NCBI GenBank assembly: GCA_945875585.1
Contig: CAMCLK010000027.1
Location: 1-64,000, forward strand
Direction: 5' to 3'
Origin: Candidatus Kuenenia stuttgartensis
Lineage (GTDB): Bacteria > Planctomycetota > Planctomycetia > Gemmatales > Gemmataceae
Length of the DNA: 64,000 nt
The translations under genes were made by a program, and so were the position numbers. Below, piece after piece: positions 37,487-46,620 of this stretch (position 1 is the first letter of the stretch; the number at the start of each line of letters is the position of its first letter). Under the pieces are notes generated by a model that worked only from the letters and a program-made list of their open reading frames with translations, was not told the DNA's origin and searched no databases.

Positions 37487-37650
37487 GGATAGCCCTCGCA
37501 GTACCCCGGATGGTGGGGATCATGGGCTTCGCTATGCCATGTGGAAGCTACCAGCGCAAGGATGGAGTTGATTGGTGGGGTTGTGCCGTCATAATCGGAC
37601 CGTTGTTTCAAAGAATTGTGATTAAGGTTAATCCTTCACTAGATTGACCA
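37487..37650. other. Intergenic region upstream of the repeat-protein gene
   Basis: About 340 bases separate the TPR lipoprotein start from the repeat-protein start. Apart from the promoter at 37651-37678 I see no gene or strong hairpin. The part nearest 37487 should carry the lipoprotein gene's promoter, but no boxes stand out. Confidence 0.35.
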
Positions 37651-37678
37651 TTGACATGCAGTTTGCCCTGATTAACAT
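37651..37678 (+). promoter_or_regulatory. Sigma70-like promoter of the repeat-protein gene
   Basis: A perfect TTGACA (37651-37656), a 16-base spacer and TAACAT (37673-37678). It would give a 5' leader of about 140 bases before ATG 37824, long enough for post-transcriptional control. Confidence 0.4.
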
Positions 37679-37823
37679 TAGTCCTTAGCAATCTCATCTT
37701 TTCCTTCTTGCCCTGATGCTTGAGGAGGGAAAGCGATTCGTCGGGAAACCGCGAGCCGTTCCAACGACGTAACAGGGCAGGTGTGGTTGCTGTATTTTGA
37801 CGTAACCTCCGGAGTTTACACCC

Positions 37824-38438
37824 ATGTTTAGCGCAGTATTGATGATGGCTCTTTCTTCTGGCAGCCAGTCCCCCGACTTCTTCTTCAAGAAGAAGAAGGC
37901 TGCTGAGTGCACCGAGTGCGCAACCGTAGAAGTCGTAGCAACTGGCAAGGGCCAGGATGCAGGCAAGGGTCAGGCTGCTGCCAAGGGCCAGGACGCTGCT
38001 AAGGGCCAGGCTGCTGCCAAGGGCCAGGACGCTGCTAAGGGTCAGGCTGCTGCCAAGGGCCAGGACGCTGCTAAGGGTCAGGCTGCTGCCAAGGGCCAGG
38101 ACGCTGCTAAGGGTCAGGCTGCTGCCAAGGGCCAAGACGCTGCTAAGGGTCAGGCTGCTGCCAAGGGCCAGGACGCTGCTAAGGGTCAGGCTGCTGCCAA
38201 GGGCCAGGACGCTGCTAAGGGTCAGGCTGCTGCCAAGGGCCAAGACGCTGCTAAGGGCCAGGCTGCTGCCAAGGGCCAGGACGCTGCTAAGGGCCAGGCT
38301 GCTGCAAAGGGCCAGGACGCAGGCAAGGGTCAGGACGCTGGCAAGCCACAGGCTGCTAAGGGTCAGGACGCAGGCAAGGGCCAGGCTGCTAAGGCTCAGG
38401 CCGCACCAGCAGCTAAGGCTGCAGACGCCAAGAAGTAA
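37824..38438 (+). CDS. Low-complexity Lys/Gly/Gln/Ala repeat protein
   Basis: 204 residues; GGAG lies 9 bases before the ATG. The N-terminal 40 residues are unique: a short hydrophobic start, then DFFFKKKKAAECTECATVEVV. Residues 48-167 are ten copies of the 12-mer KGQAAAKGQDAA (the last ends in G), flanked by variant KGQDAG units, and the tail ends AKAADAKK. Charge is positive (two Lys, one Asp per repeat). Composition recalls histone H1-like or LEA-like disordered proteins, but no family is recognised. The plus-strand frame is judged real because it has a ribosome binding site, an upstream promoter and its own terminator. Role unknown; nucleic-acid binding or desiccation/cell-surface roles are guesses. 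Confidence 0.8.
   Translation: MFSAVLMMALSSGSQSPDFFFKKKKAAECTECATVEVVATGKGQDAGKGQAAAKGQDAAKGQAAAKGQDAAKGQAAAKGQDAAKGQAAAKGQDAAKGQAAAKGQDAAKGQAAAKGQDAAKGQAAAKGQDAAKGQAAAKGQDAAKGQAAAKGQDAAKGQAAAKGQDAGKGQDAGKPQAAKGQDAGKGQAAKAQAAPAAKAADAKK
37965..38324 (+). repeat. Ten tandem 36-bp repeats
   Basis: 360 bases made of ten head-to-tail 36-base units within the coding sequence at 37824. The units differ mainly at synonymous positions (AAGGGT/AAGGGC, CAGGAC/CAAGAC). The near identity indicates recent expansion by slippage or unequal exchange, held in frame. Confidence 0.92.
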
Positions 38439-38460
38439 TCCAACGTTCAACGTTTGATTC

Positions 38461-38504
38461 AAGATCCGGGTCAGCCGATAGGCGGACCCGGATCTTCTTT
38501 TTTT
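38461..38504 (+). terminator. Rho-independent terminator
   Basis: A 12-bp perfect stem (38461-38472 with 38485-38496), a 12-base loop, then C and seven T's (38498-38504). It starts 22 bases after the stop of the repeat-protein gene. Its position just before the next plus-strand gene implies separate expression of the two. Confidence 0.93.
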
Positions 38505-38551
38505 GCTAGATCAATGTGATGGTGTTTGCTGACAGGGCATTCAGGTGGACC

Positions 38552-40750
38552 ATGCGTTATGCCTTTGCCATGCTTGTGGCGTTATCCGCGTTTCTCCTTT
38601 TCGTAATTCAACCGGCTGCTGGCAAGCGCCTATTGGTTGTCATGGGAGGCACCCCGTCTGTTTGGACAACTGTCTTGGTGTTTTTTCAAGTAGTTGTTGT
38701 GGCGGGGTATGGCCTGTCACTCGTGCTTGCGCAATGGCGGAATAGTGTTGGTGCGGCGCTTGTTCCCATTGGTCTTGTTGCGGCGGGTTTTCTGGTGCGC
38801 GGCGGTATGCCGCTCGGAGAGTTGCAACCGCCCCCTTCCAGCCAAGTTTCAAATTCACCCGTGTTCTGGATTCTTTTAGAGCTTTGTCGAGATATCGGTT
38901 GCGCCGTCGTTGCCATTGCTACCACATCGACTTTGCTTCAGGTTTGGTTTACGCGTCGTGAGGGGGGGCGAGACCCCGTATGGCTTTATGCCGCCAGTAA
39001 TGCTGGTAGCCTTGGCGCGTTGGTGATCTATGTGATAGGTGTGGAACCGTTCATGGCCTTGGAATCCCAAGGCAGGTGGTGGCACTACGGCTTGCTTCTT
39101 TGGGCGGGTTGGCTGCTTGCTGTTGCATTTACTGTGGCCAACAAAGCGCCTGAAAGCGACGAATTGGTCAAGTCGCCTTCAGAACCGGCGCCAACTCGAA
39201 TCAAACATTGGGAATGGTTGTTTCTTGGGGCTGTGCCGAGCTTTTTTCTCATGGCATCCACGCGCCATCTGGTTACCGATGTGGCACCGATTCCCATGCT
39301 CGGATTAATGCCTTTGGCCCTGTTTTTGATAGCTTATATTCTGGCGTTTAGTTTGCCTTGTCTCCGGATTTTGTTGAGTCTTCAGGTGTTGGCTTCCATC
39401 GCGCTGATGCTTGTGGAATCGATGGGTGCCACCGATACGCGGATGGGCGGAGCCGCCTTGGTGATTTTCATCCATCTGGCTGGATTTTTTCTAGTCACAT
39501 GGGCAGCCTTGACAGGTCAAGCAGCCAGTCGCCCTGCCAATTCATATTTGGCCCGTTTTTACCTCACTACCGCCATAGGGGGCGCCCTTGGAGGTTTGGC
39601 CCAAGCAGTCGTGGCCCCGGTGGTGTTTCGATTTGTTGGTGATTGGGATTATCCATTGGGGCTTGCAGCCATGGCATTTGCCCGCCCTGTTGGTTGGCAA
39701 TGGGCCGGGTGGCGTCACTTAGCCATTGGCTTGGCATGCGGATTGTTGTCGATTTCTGTCAGCTTGGCTTGCCCTTGGGAAGCTGGCCCGTGGCGTGATG
39801 GTATTACTCGTGGCTTGCCGTTGGTGGTTGCTTATTGTGTTGTTAGCCGAGCGCCTTCTTGGCCTATCTGTTTGGCATCTATCTTTCTAGTGGGAATCAT
39901 TGTGCCGGCAGATCGGTCTACGACTTTGTTTCTCGAACGAGGCTTTTTTGGAACAACACGGGTATCTCAAGAATACGACGCGCATGGATTGGTGCGGAAG
40001 TTGTATCACGGTACAACCGTGCATGGAATATGCGCCCCCGACCAGACCGACGCGATGGGCCGACCGCTGCCTTTGGCGTATTACCATACCAAAGGACCGG
40101 CCGGCACCACATTTTTGCGTATGTTTCCGAAGGAATCAGCGCCCATGCGGTGTGCTGTTGTGGGCCTTGGTGCTGGGAGTCTGGCATGGTACGCCAGGCC
40201 GAATGATCGATGGATTTTTTATGAAATTGATCCGGTTGTGGTGCGGGCTGCTACCCGTGAGTCGCTCTTCCCATACCTAACGCAATGTCTGGGTGACTGG
40301 TCTATTGTGGAGGCGGATGGCAGAAAGGGACTTGAACTTCATGAGGGCGATCATTTTGATGTGATCGTGATGGATGCCTTCAGTTCCGACAGCATCCCGA
40401 CACATTTGCTCACACGCGAGGCCCTTGCCGCATATCGATCGCGCCTTAAACCAAGCGGAATCATGCTTTTTCATGTGTCTAACAGGTACTTGGATCTGTC
40501 GCCTGTACTGGCTGCATTGGCCCACGATGCCGGTATGTCGGCTTGGCAATGGGCCGACCTGATGGGAAGCAGCGGCAAAGATGAAGTTGGGAAATCACCA
40601 TCAGAGTGGGTGGTGATTTCAGGAAATACAGCCGCATTTAATTCATTTCGTGGCGGATGGAGCAGGCTTCAGCATTCCGAAACCACGCCCATTTGGACCG
40701 ACAGGCACTCTTCGGTGCTGTCGGCATGGCGAACAAGCAGTATCGACTAG
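38552..40750 (+). CDS. Membrane-fused spermidine synthase-like protein
   Basis: 732 residues from ATG 38552 (AGGTGG just upstream); a GTG at 38516 is possible but close to the terminator. The first 450 residues hold about twelve hydrophobic segments (FAMLVALSAFLLFVIQPAAGK near the start). The C-terminal 230 residues are a SAM-binding spermidine-synthase-like domain: FYEIDPVVVRAA, VEADGRKGLELHEGDHFDVI, VMDAFSSDSIPTHLLTREAL, GIMLFHVSNRYL. The DAFSSDSIP segment replaces the polyamine-type catalytic site of SpeE, so aminopropyl transfer is not assured. Such fusions are widespread and mostly uncharacterised. Confidence 0.85.
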   Translation: MRYAFAMLVALSAFLLFVIQPAAGKRLLVVMGGTPSVWTTVLVFFQVVVVAGYGLSLVLAQWRNSVGAALVPIGLVAAGFLVRGGMPLGELQPPPSSQVSNSPVFWILLELCRDIGCAVVAIATTSTLLQVWFTRREGGRDPVWLYAASNAGSLGALVIYVIGVEPFMALESQGRWWHYGLLLWAGWLLAVAFTVANKAPESDELVKSPSEPAPTRIKHWEWLFLGAVPSFFLMASTRHLVTDVAPIPMLGLMPLALFLIAYILAFSLPCLRILLSLQVLASIALMLVESMGATDTRMGGAALVIFIHLAGFFLVTWAALTGQAASRPANSYLARFYLTTAIGGALGGLAQAVVAPVVFRFVGDWDYPLGLAAMAFARPVGWQWAGWRHLAIGLACGLLSISVSLACPWEAGPWRDGITRGLPLVVAYCVVSRAPSWPICLASIFLVGIIVPADRSTTLFLERGFFGTTRVSQEYDAHGLVRKLYHGTTVHGICAPDQTDAMGRPLPLAYYHTKGPAGTTFLRMFPKESAPMRCAVVGLGAGSLAWYARPNDRWIFYEIDPVVVRAATRESLFPYLTQCLGDWSIVEADGRKGLELHEGDHFDVIVMDAFSSDSIPTHLLTREALAAYRSRLKPSGIMLFHVSNRYLDLSPVLAALAHDAGMSAWQWADLMGSSGKDEVGKSPSEWVVISGNTAAFNSFRGGWSRLQHSETTPIWTDRHSSVLSAWRTSSID

Positions 40751-40766
40751 GGCATCCCACGCGGCG

Positions 40767-43148
40767 TCAGGCGATATACCTGCGTTTGCTCAGCAATGTT
40801 GAGGCTGGCGTCACCAACTGGGTCACAGCGAAGTCGTACCTTTGTGCCAATGATGCGATACCCAAGCTCAGTCCAATCCCGCCATTTCTGACCATGCCAC
40901 CGAGTGAACCGATCTTGGCAACACCGGCCTGGTAACCTGTTGGTATGGTCCTAGTAACAAAATAGCTGCCGGAGCGCAGGTTGTCGAATGCGTAGGACCC
41001 ATCGAAAGCAGTAACGGCTTGTCTTCTGACAGCTCTGCCTAAATCATCGTTGCCCGTCAGTGTGATAATGACATTGGCAATTCCAAAATCTCCGGGGTTG
41101 CGGACACCATTGCGGTTCAGATCATTAAACACCACACCGGAAATCCGTGAAGGTGGAACCATGGGGAAGTCGTACCCCACGCCGCTGCCGGAAAGCCCCA
41201 GATTGATCTGCGAGATGGTCGCCATCCCCGCAGATCCACCCACCGAGCCTACAACAGCCCTCGCGATCATAGCGCCAGACACAGACTTTGCTGCAAGCTG
41301 GTAAACACCATCCGGCAATGAAATGAAAGCGTAACGGCCAGCAGCGTTCGTGACCGCCTGTCGCGTGATGGGTTGTCCTGCTGAACTAAGTCCAGTCAAT
41401 GTTACGCGAACTCCTGGCAGCAGCATATCAGAAGCTTGGTAGCGACCATCTGCGTTTCGGTCGAGGAACGCCCTGCCAGTCAGGTTCAATACAACCGAGC
41501 GGCCCAGATTATAATTGTCGCCCAAACTGCCTGATCCGATTGTGATATCGGAAATCGAGTCTGTGCCCGGTGTTCCGCCAAGGTCGCCTGCCTCTGTACC
41601 CGTGGCCGTGAATCCGCCAGCAGCGGGACTGGTTACCTGATATGTTCCTGGCAGGAGGTCAACAAATGTGAAGCCACCATTGGCATCTGTCCGCGTGGTT
41701 TTGGTTGTTGTACCTGAAGGACCATTTCCATTCAAAGTGACTGCCTGATTGGGCAGCCCGGGTTCGCCATTATCGCGCATTCCATTGGAGTTGCGATCAA
41801 GAAAAACAGTACCTGAAAGTGCCGAACCTTCCGATTGAGGCAACAGATATCCGGTTGCATTCTGGCCTGAACCAAGGCGAATGGAGCCGACGGCTACAGG
41901 AGCTGAAATGCCGCCCGCGTCACCAGGCTGTCCGGGCCCTGCCAAGAACTTGGGGAGTAAACCGCTGACAACAGAGTAGTTGCCTGGGCGCAGATCCGTG
42001 AAGGAGAACAGGGCATCGACGCCCACATTGGCGGTGCGCGTGACTTTCGCACCCGTGTCGTCTGTCCCTGTAAGGGTAACCGTGACGCCTTCAGCACCGA
42101 TTTCATCGGTATCGAAAACAGCATCGCCATTGTTATCGATGAATGCAAGTCCTTGAAGCGCTGCTGCTTGTACTTCACCAAAACCCAGCGTCGATATTCC
42201 TGCCTCGGTCAATGTCAGCGGTATTTCATCGGTAAACGCCGATCCGGGAATAGGTGTTATTCCATTGCGAGTTTCAAGGCCATCAAGTGTGCCATCTGGT
42301 TGAGTTGTTTGCCTGACAATGTAATTACCCGGTTTGAGGGCTGTGGATGGGTCGTAGGAATAGCGCACAGTGATATCGGCAGAACCTGTGGTTAGCACGG
42401 AGATCTGGAAGTTTCCAGGGCCCTGTGAAGTTGCTGTTCCAGTGGCTACAGCCTGGTAAACAACCGAACCGGACCCAATGAAATTGGCTAAATCCATTGG
42501 GTCTGTCACATTGGCTGTTTGCGTGATGGATGAAGTTCTCTGTGGAAACGTGATACCGCTAGATCCTGTGAAATTTGTGGTGCCATCGTAGCCGCCAAGC
42601 ACTGCGGTGAAGGTTTGGGTCGTTGAAACGAGTTCAATAGGGCCACCCGGTCCGGTAACCGTCAGGGCGCCATCGTGACTGACGCGGATGGTTGCGGCAT
42701 TACTTTCGAGGTTTTCAACGCTGGCTCGGGCCTCAATTTGTCCATTGACTTCGATATCCACCGCAGTCAAGGTTCCCAAAGCCGGGTTAAAACGGGGAAT
42801 TGTGGCTACCGACCCAGACGACGCTGAAAGGTTTGTCAGCGAAACCGTGTATGAGGCAACCGTCGAAGAGTTGAGCAATCGCCTATCAGAGTCAAAGGAG
42901 AATTGGCCATTGTCATCTGAAATGGCTTCCCCGACAAGAATTCCAACAGGCGTGACAAGCTGCAGGCTGGAAGCGGCGATTCCCGGTTCGTCCGCGTCGC
43001 GGCGTCCATTGCCATTCAGGTCGGAGTATACCGACCCGGCAATAACAGGGTTGGCTGCCGGTGTGTCACGCACTTCAAGCCTTTCGAGGCCTGGTAGCCG
43101 CGTTTTTTTGGTGTTTCCTGCGCGGCTGAAACTGTTTGAATAACCCAT
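40767..43148 (-). CDS. SdrD-type B-repeat surface protein
   Basis: 793 residues; GGAGG lies about 9 bases before the ATG. Residues 21-31 read LERLEVRDTPA, the same N-terminal motif as the protein at 4870. Five SdrD B-like domains follow, each opening with a pattern such as GSVYSDLNGNGRRDADEPG, GTVFLDRNSNGMRDNGEPG or GVVFNDLNRNGVRNPGDFG; the Asp/Asn runs resemble calcium-binding loops. Between the first and second domains, about residues 175-270 resemble a choice-of-anchor E domain (TQTFTAVLGGYDGTTNF). No LPxTG or PEP-CTERM tail is seen. It lies 67 bases downstream of the BBP7 gene on the same strand, so both are probably made together at the cell surface. Confidence 0.9.
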   Translation of the reverse strand: MGYSNSFSRAGNTKKTRLPGLERLEVRDTPAANPVIAGSVYSDLNGNGRRDADEPGIAASSLQLVTPVGILVGEAISDDNGQFSFDSDRRLLNSSTVASYTVSLTNLSASSGSVATIPRFNPALGTLTAVDIEVNGQIEARASVENLESNAATIRVSHDGALTVTGPGGPIELVSTTQTFTAVLGGYDGTTNFTGSSGITFPQRTSSITQTANVTDPMDLANFIGSGSVVYQAVATGTATSQGPGNFQISVLTTGSADITVRYSYDPSTALKPGNYIVRQTTQPDGTLDGLETRNGITPIPGSAFTDEIPLTLTEAGISTLGFGEVQAAALQGLAFIDNNGDAVFDTDEIGAEGVTVTLTGTDDTGAKVTRTANVGVDALFSFTDLRPGNYSVVSGLLPKFLAGPGQPGDAGGISAPVAVGSIRLGSGQNATGYLLPQSEGSALSGTVFLDRNSNGMRDNGEPGLPNQAVTLNGNGPSGTTTKTTRTDANGGFTFVDLLPGTYQVTSPAAGGFTATGTEAGDLGGTPGTDSISDITIGSGSLGDNYNLGRSVVLNLTGRAFLDRNADGRYQASDMLLPGVRVTLTGLSSAGQPITRQAVTNAAGRYAFISLPDGVYQLAAKSVSGAMIARAVVGSVGGSAGMATISQINLGLSGSGVGYDFPMVPPSRISGVVFNDLNRNGVRNPGDFGIANVIITLTGNDDLGRAVRRQAVTAFDGSYAFDNLRSGSYFVTRTIPTGYQAGVAKIGSLGGMVRNGGIGLSLGIASLAQRYDFAVTQLVTPASTLLSKRRYIA

Positions 43149-43215
43149 GTCCGTAACCCTCCCTGATGTGCGTTACTTGTTGGCATCCGTGCCAAATCTT
43201 GCTTAAAATGGTCAA

Positions 43216-45057
43216 TCAATATCGTAATTCAAGACCCACATTGACGCCTTGCGCCCAAAGGTCGGTGAACTGCACTTGCTGGGCGGGTCGGGCAGGCAAG
43301 GCGCTGCCGCTCGCGGGTGGAATCAAGTTGGGATTGACGGAAGCATCAATCAGGCCGCCCGAGCGCGCCACATTTGTCCAGTAAAGGACATTGTAACCAG
43401 CAAACACTTTCAGTTTTGGAGTGATGTAATAGCCCAAAGTAAGTCCCAGCTCAGGAACGACCGAGAAGTGGTTATCTGTAAACCCTCCAATATTGCTTGA
43501 TTGGGCAAGCAGACCGCCTGGCAGGGTTTGCGAACTGCCGGGCGCATTGATTTGCGTGTATCCGGAAATATCAGCATTAACGTTGGTTTGTCCCAATGCA
43601 ACCTTGACTGTGGTATCGAGAGCCCACCGGCGGTAATTCAGCCCGAAGACCATACCAAGTTGGCCGCCCCAAAATGTGTTTTGGGAACTGAAGCTGTCAT
43701 TGACCCGGAAAGATCCGCCACCTCCACTGGTTTCGCTGAGGATTTCCGTGATGCTCAAATTATCGCGGAGGTTCAGATTGCGAACGCCAGCGAGGCCATC
43801 GATTGTCCAAAAGCAACCTCTGTGGAGTCCAAATTTGGCATTCAGGTCGCCTCCGTAGAATTGTGTTTGATCCTGCACAATGACCGAGCCAGCGAGCCCA
43901 TTTCCGCCATTGAGAGCCGCTGGTACACCGACAAATTCAACCGATTGATTACCAGTGAGCGCGTTGACAAATGGTCGGCCCATCACCGGGTAGCCAGTAG
44001 ATGGATTGCCAAACGACTGAAATGCCGTCTCAGTGCTGTTGCTTCCCAAGCCAAAGAATGTGAATTCTGTGGCAATGTCCTGAGCCCTGTTCCACCACAT
44101 GCCAATTTTGACTCGTCCGCCACTGTTCATTCCGGTGGAAAGATCGCTTCCTTGGCCGCCGTAAAGTGTCTGTGTGCCTGGCTGTCCAAGCGCACCTGAA
44201 TTGGGCGAGGTCAGATTGCTACTTCCTGTAACCAGCACGGGGGTCTGGTTGCCGGTGAGAGCCCAGCTCAGGTATTCGAAAGACGCATAAAACTTATAGC
44301 GGTCCAAATGCGGTTTTAATGGGTCCGAGAATTCGTTGGTTTGGAATGCCGTACCGCGCAGGCTTCGGGCGCGAAGCTGCTGCAACCATGTGCCACCCGT
44401 GGCCATGCCATCACCCGAGTCGATGATGATTTCACCCGGCATGGTCTCGATGACAGTTCCTCCCGGCGCGACAGGGCTTATTCGGCCCTGAGAGCCCGAA
44501 GGACTGGTGATGATGGTGTTTGATGGCGAAACAATTGTTCCCGGCGGAAGACCTCCAAGCCCCGGGGTCACAATGGTTCCTAGCGGGAGTGATTGAATAG
44601 ACTGCTGCGACATGGCTGGTGAAGGCATGGCCATGGGAACAGAACGAGGCATGGGCAGCAGGGTTGGCGCAGCAGCCGCTGCGGGAATAGGCTGTGCCAC
44701 TGGTGGCTGTTGAGCCGATCGAGCCTGGGCATCGCTGACGAACATGGCAACGGGAGATCCGGGTTGGGCGAGAATGCCAACAGGCGGATGTTGCACCAAA
44801 ATCGGACCTGTTGTGGTGTTCATGGCCGTTGGCATGAGGCCTTGGTCAAGCCGAGTCGGTTCAGCCTGAAGCGGTTGCAAAAATGGACCTGACTCACGTT
44901 GTGGCGTTGATACTGCGATAACGCGTGGAGCACCAAGCGAAGCAAAGGGAGGGGCCCCGGGAGTGGTGACAACGGGCACTTGGCCCGAAGCCGATTCCCC
45001 GTGTGCAAGCCAGACAGCCAGGAGTGCAGCTAGGTGACGCTTCCGTGCGTGTGTCAT
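43216..45057 (-). CDS. BBP7 family outer-membrane beta-barrel protein
   Basis: 613 residues from ATG 45057 (GGGAG 7 bases upstream). The longer frame upstream has no signal peptide and no ribosome binding site. A signal peptide (RKRHLAALLAVWLAHGESASG) precedes a Pro/Gln-rich linker to about residue 250. The C-terminal 340 residues match the planctomycetal BBP7 barrel: YKFYASFEYLSWALTGNQTPVLV, GGRVKIGMWWN, FWTIDGLAGVRNLNL and the final VNVGLELRY with an aromatic last residue, as in outer-membrane barrels. Its role is probably a porin or surface anchor. It precedes the SdrD-repeat gene in one unit. Confidence 0.9.
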   Translation of the reverse strand: MTHARKRHLAALLAVWLAHGESASGQVPVVTTPGAPPFASLGAPRVIAVSTPQRESGPFLQPLQAEPTRLDQGLMPTAMNTTTGPILVQHPPVGILAQPGSPVAMFVSDAQARSAQQPPVAQPIPAAAAAPTLLPMPRSVPMAMPSPAMSQQSIQSLPLGTIVTPGLGGLPPGTIVSPSNTIITSPSGSQGRISPVAPGGTVIETMPGEIIIDSGDGMATGGTWLQQLRARSLRGTAFQTNEFSDPLKPHLDRYKFYASFEYLSWALTGNQTPVLVTGSSNLTSPNSGALGQPGTQTLYGGQGSDLSTGMNSGGRVKIGMWWNRAQDIATEFTFFGLGSNSTETAFQSFGNPSTGYPVMGRPFVNALTGNQSVEFVGVPAALNGGNGLAGSVIVQDQTQFYGGDLNAKFGLHRGCFWTIDGLAGVRNLNLRDNLSITEILSETSGGGGSFRVNDSFSSQNTFWGGQLGMVFGLNYRRWALDTTVKVALGQTNVNADISGYTQINAPGSSQTLPGGLLAQSSNIGGFTDNHFSVVPELGLTLGYYITPKLKVFAGYNVLYWTNVARSGGLIDASVNPNLIPPASGSALPARPAQQVQFTDLWAQGVNVGLELRY

Positions 45058-45363
45058 CCTTGATCTCCCAATCAACAAGGTGTGAATTTCAGTGTGCGTA
45101 TCGAAATCAAGGGTTTGGCTTCGTCTGCCATAGCACCAAGGAATCAATTCCACGGGGCCCCAATCATTGGTTCGGAAGACTGGCAGTGTTAGAGCGTGGA
45201 AAACAGAAGCAGGTGAGCCAAGGATTTCCTGTTGGCGTGTCATCTTGAGCACAGAGCGAAATCATGCCACGATTGTTGCGGCTCCCCCAGTTGGGTGTTC
45301 TTGCCCTGTTGCCGCATTTGGCAGAGGTGGCACAACTGGTGTTTTGGGATCGAGGAGAGAGAC
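45058..45363. other. Divergent intergenic region
   Basis: 306 bases between the BBP7 gene (minus) and the PQQ-propeller gene (plus). It must carry both promoters, but I find no pair of boxes with good spacing on either strand, no hairpin with T tract and no RNA gene. GGAG lies 6 bases before ATG 45364. Confidence 0.35.
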
Positions 45364-46620
45364 ATGAATCACGGTTATTTACCAGTTATTCTGATAATGA
45401 TGGCCGCCGCCCCAATCTGCGCCGCAGAGCTGGAATGGCCGCAGTTTCGCGGTCCGGGTGGTCAGGGCCATGCGGACGGAACCTTGCCCTTGGCAGGTGC
45501 CACATTGCCTGCGCCCGCATGGAAGGTTTCTATTCCCGGCAAAGGCTGGTCCTCCCCAGTCGTATCAAGTGGAAAAGTCTTCCTGACCTCCGCCATTCCC
45601 GCAGCCGATGCCAAGAGCCTGAGCCTTGCGGTCATGGCCAATGATCTTGGCAATGGCAAGCAACTCTGGAAGGTGGAAGTATTTCGCCGGGAAACGGGGG
45701 AAGCCCCGAAAATTCACGCCAAGAACAGTAATGCCAGCCCAACCCCCATTATTGATGGAAATCGGTTGTATGTGCATTTCGGGCACATGGGGACCGCTGC
45801 ACTTGATTTGAATGGCAAAGTGCTTTGGCAAACGCCGGGGCTTTACTCCAAACCCGTTCATGGAAATGGTGGCAGCCCCGCTCTGGCGGGCGACCGTTTG
45901 ATTTTCTGCTGCGATGCGACCGATGTGCAGGAAGTTGTCGGGCTCGATACCGCAACGGGCAAGGTGGCTTGGAGAACGCCGAGAGCAGCGTCTCCTAATA
46001 GGCCGTTCTCGTTCTGCACGCCACTGGTCATTCAGGAGGGCGGGCAAACGGCAGTCATTTGTCCGGGAAGTGATGTTGTGCAGGCGCTTGATGCGGCAAC
46101 GGGTAAGGAAATTTGGCGCCTCAAGTACAGCGGCTATTCGGTCATTCCCCGGCCTGTGGCAGGTGGGGGCCTCGTGTATCTCAGCACCAGCTACGACAAG
46201 GCTTCCCTACTGGCAGTAAAACTTGGTGGAGCAGGCGATGTTTCGGGAAGTCATCTTGCATGGAAGCTCGACAAAAATGCGCCGCACACCCCTTCGCCAC
46301 TGCTTACGAAGTCTGCGCTCTACGTGGTGAGTGATGGCGGAATTATGTCGAGGCTCGACCCTGCTACTGGCGTTCCAGCATGGCAGGAACGTTTGCCTGG
46401 GCACTATTCGGCCTCGCCAGTTGAAGCAGGCGGGTTGATTCTCCTGACTTCGGAGGAAGGCGATATCAATGTTGTTCGCGACGATGCAAAATTCACCAAG
46501 GTTGCCAGTGGCAAGCTTGGTGAACGCTCATTGGCATCACCCGCACTGGCGGGCGGCGTGTTGCTTGTGCGAGGTGAGGAGCACCTGTTCCGCTTCAATC
46601 CACCTTCTGCCGGCCGCTAG
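45364..46620 (+). CDS. PQQ-binding-like beta-propeller protein
   Basis: 418 residues from ATG 45364; this start gives a signal peptide (MNHGYLPVILIMMAAAPICAA), while the frame upstream does not. The mature protein begins ELEWPQFRGPGGQGHADG, the usual opening of planctomycetal outer-membrane-assembly/PQQ-like propellers. Blades with the repeat A-x-D-x-x-T-G-K-x-x-W follow (GLDTATGKVAWRT, ALDAATGKEIWRLKY, RLDPATGVPAWQE). No dehydrogenase active site is evident, so it may be a structural propeller and not a quinoprotein enzyme. Its stop overlaps the convergent HEAT/TPR gene's stop by 3 bases. Confidence 0.9.
   Translation: MNHGYLPVILIMMAAAPICAAELEWPQFRGPGGQGHADGTLPLAGATLPAPAWKVSIPGKGWSSPVVSSGKVFLTSAIPAADAKSLSLAVMANDLGNGKQLWKVEVFRRETGEAPKIHAKNSNASPTPIIDGNRLYVHFGHMGTAALDLNGKVLWQTPGLYSKPVHGNGGSPALAGDRLIFCCDATDVQEVVGLDTATGKVAWRTPRAASPNRPFSFCTPLVIQEGGQTAVICPGSDVVQALDAATGKEIWRLKYSGYSVIPRPVAGGGLVYLSTSYDKASLLAVKLGGAGDVSGSHLAWKLDKNAPHTPSPLLTKSALYVVSDGGIMSRLDPATGVPAWQERLPGHYSASPVEAGGLILLTSEEGDINVVRDDAKFTKVASGKLGERSLASPALAGGVLLVRGEEHLFRFNPPSAGR

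Noticed and set aside
37608-38462. 284-codon minus-strand open frame rich in Leu/Ser/Ala
   Set aside because: It is the mirror of the 36-bp tandem repeats; the plus-strand frame has a ribosome binding site, promoter and terminator, while the minus-strand frame runs through the plus-strand gene's leader and has none.
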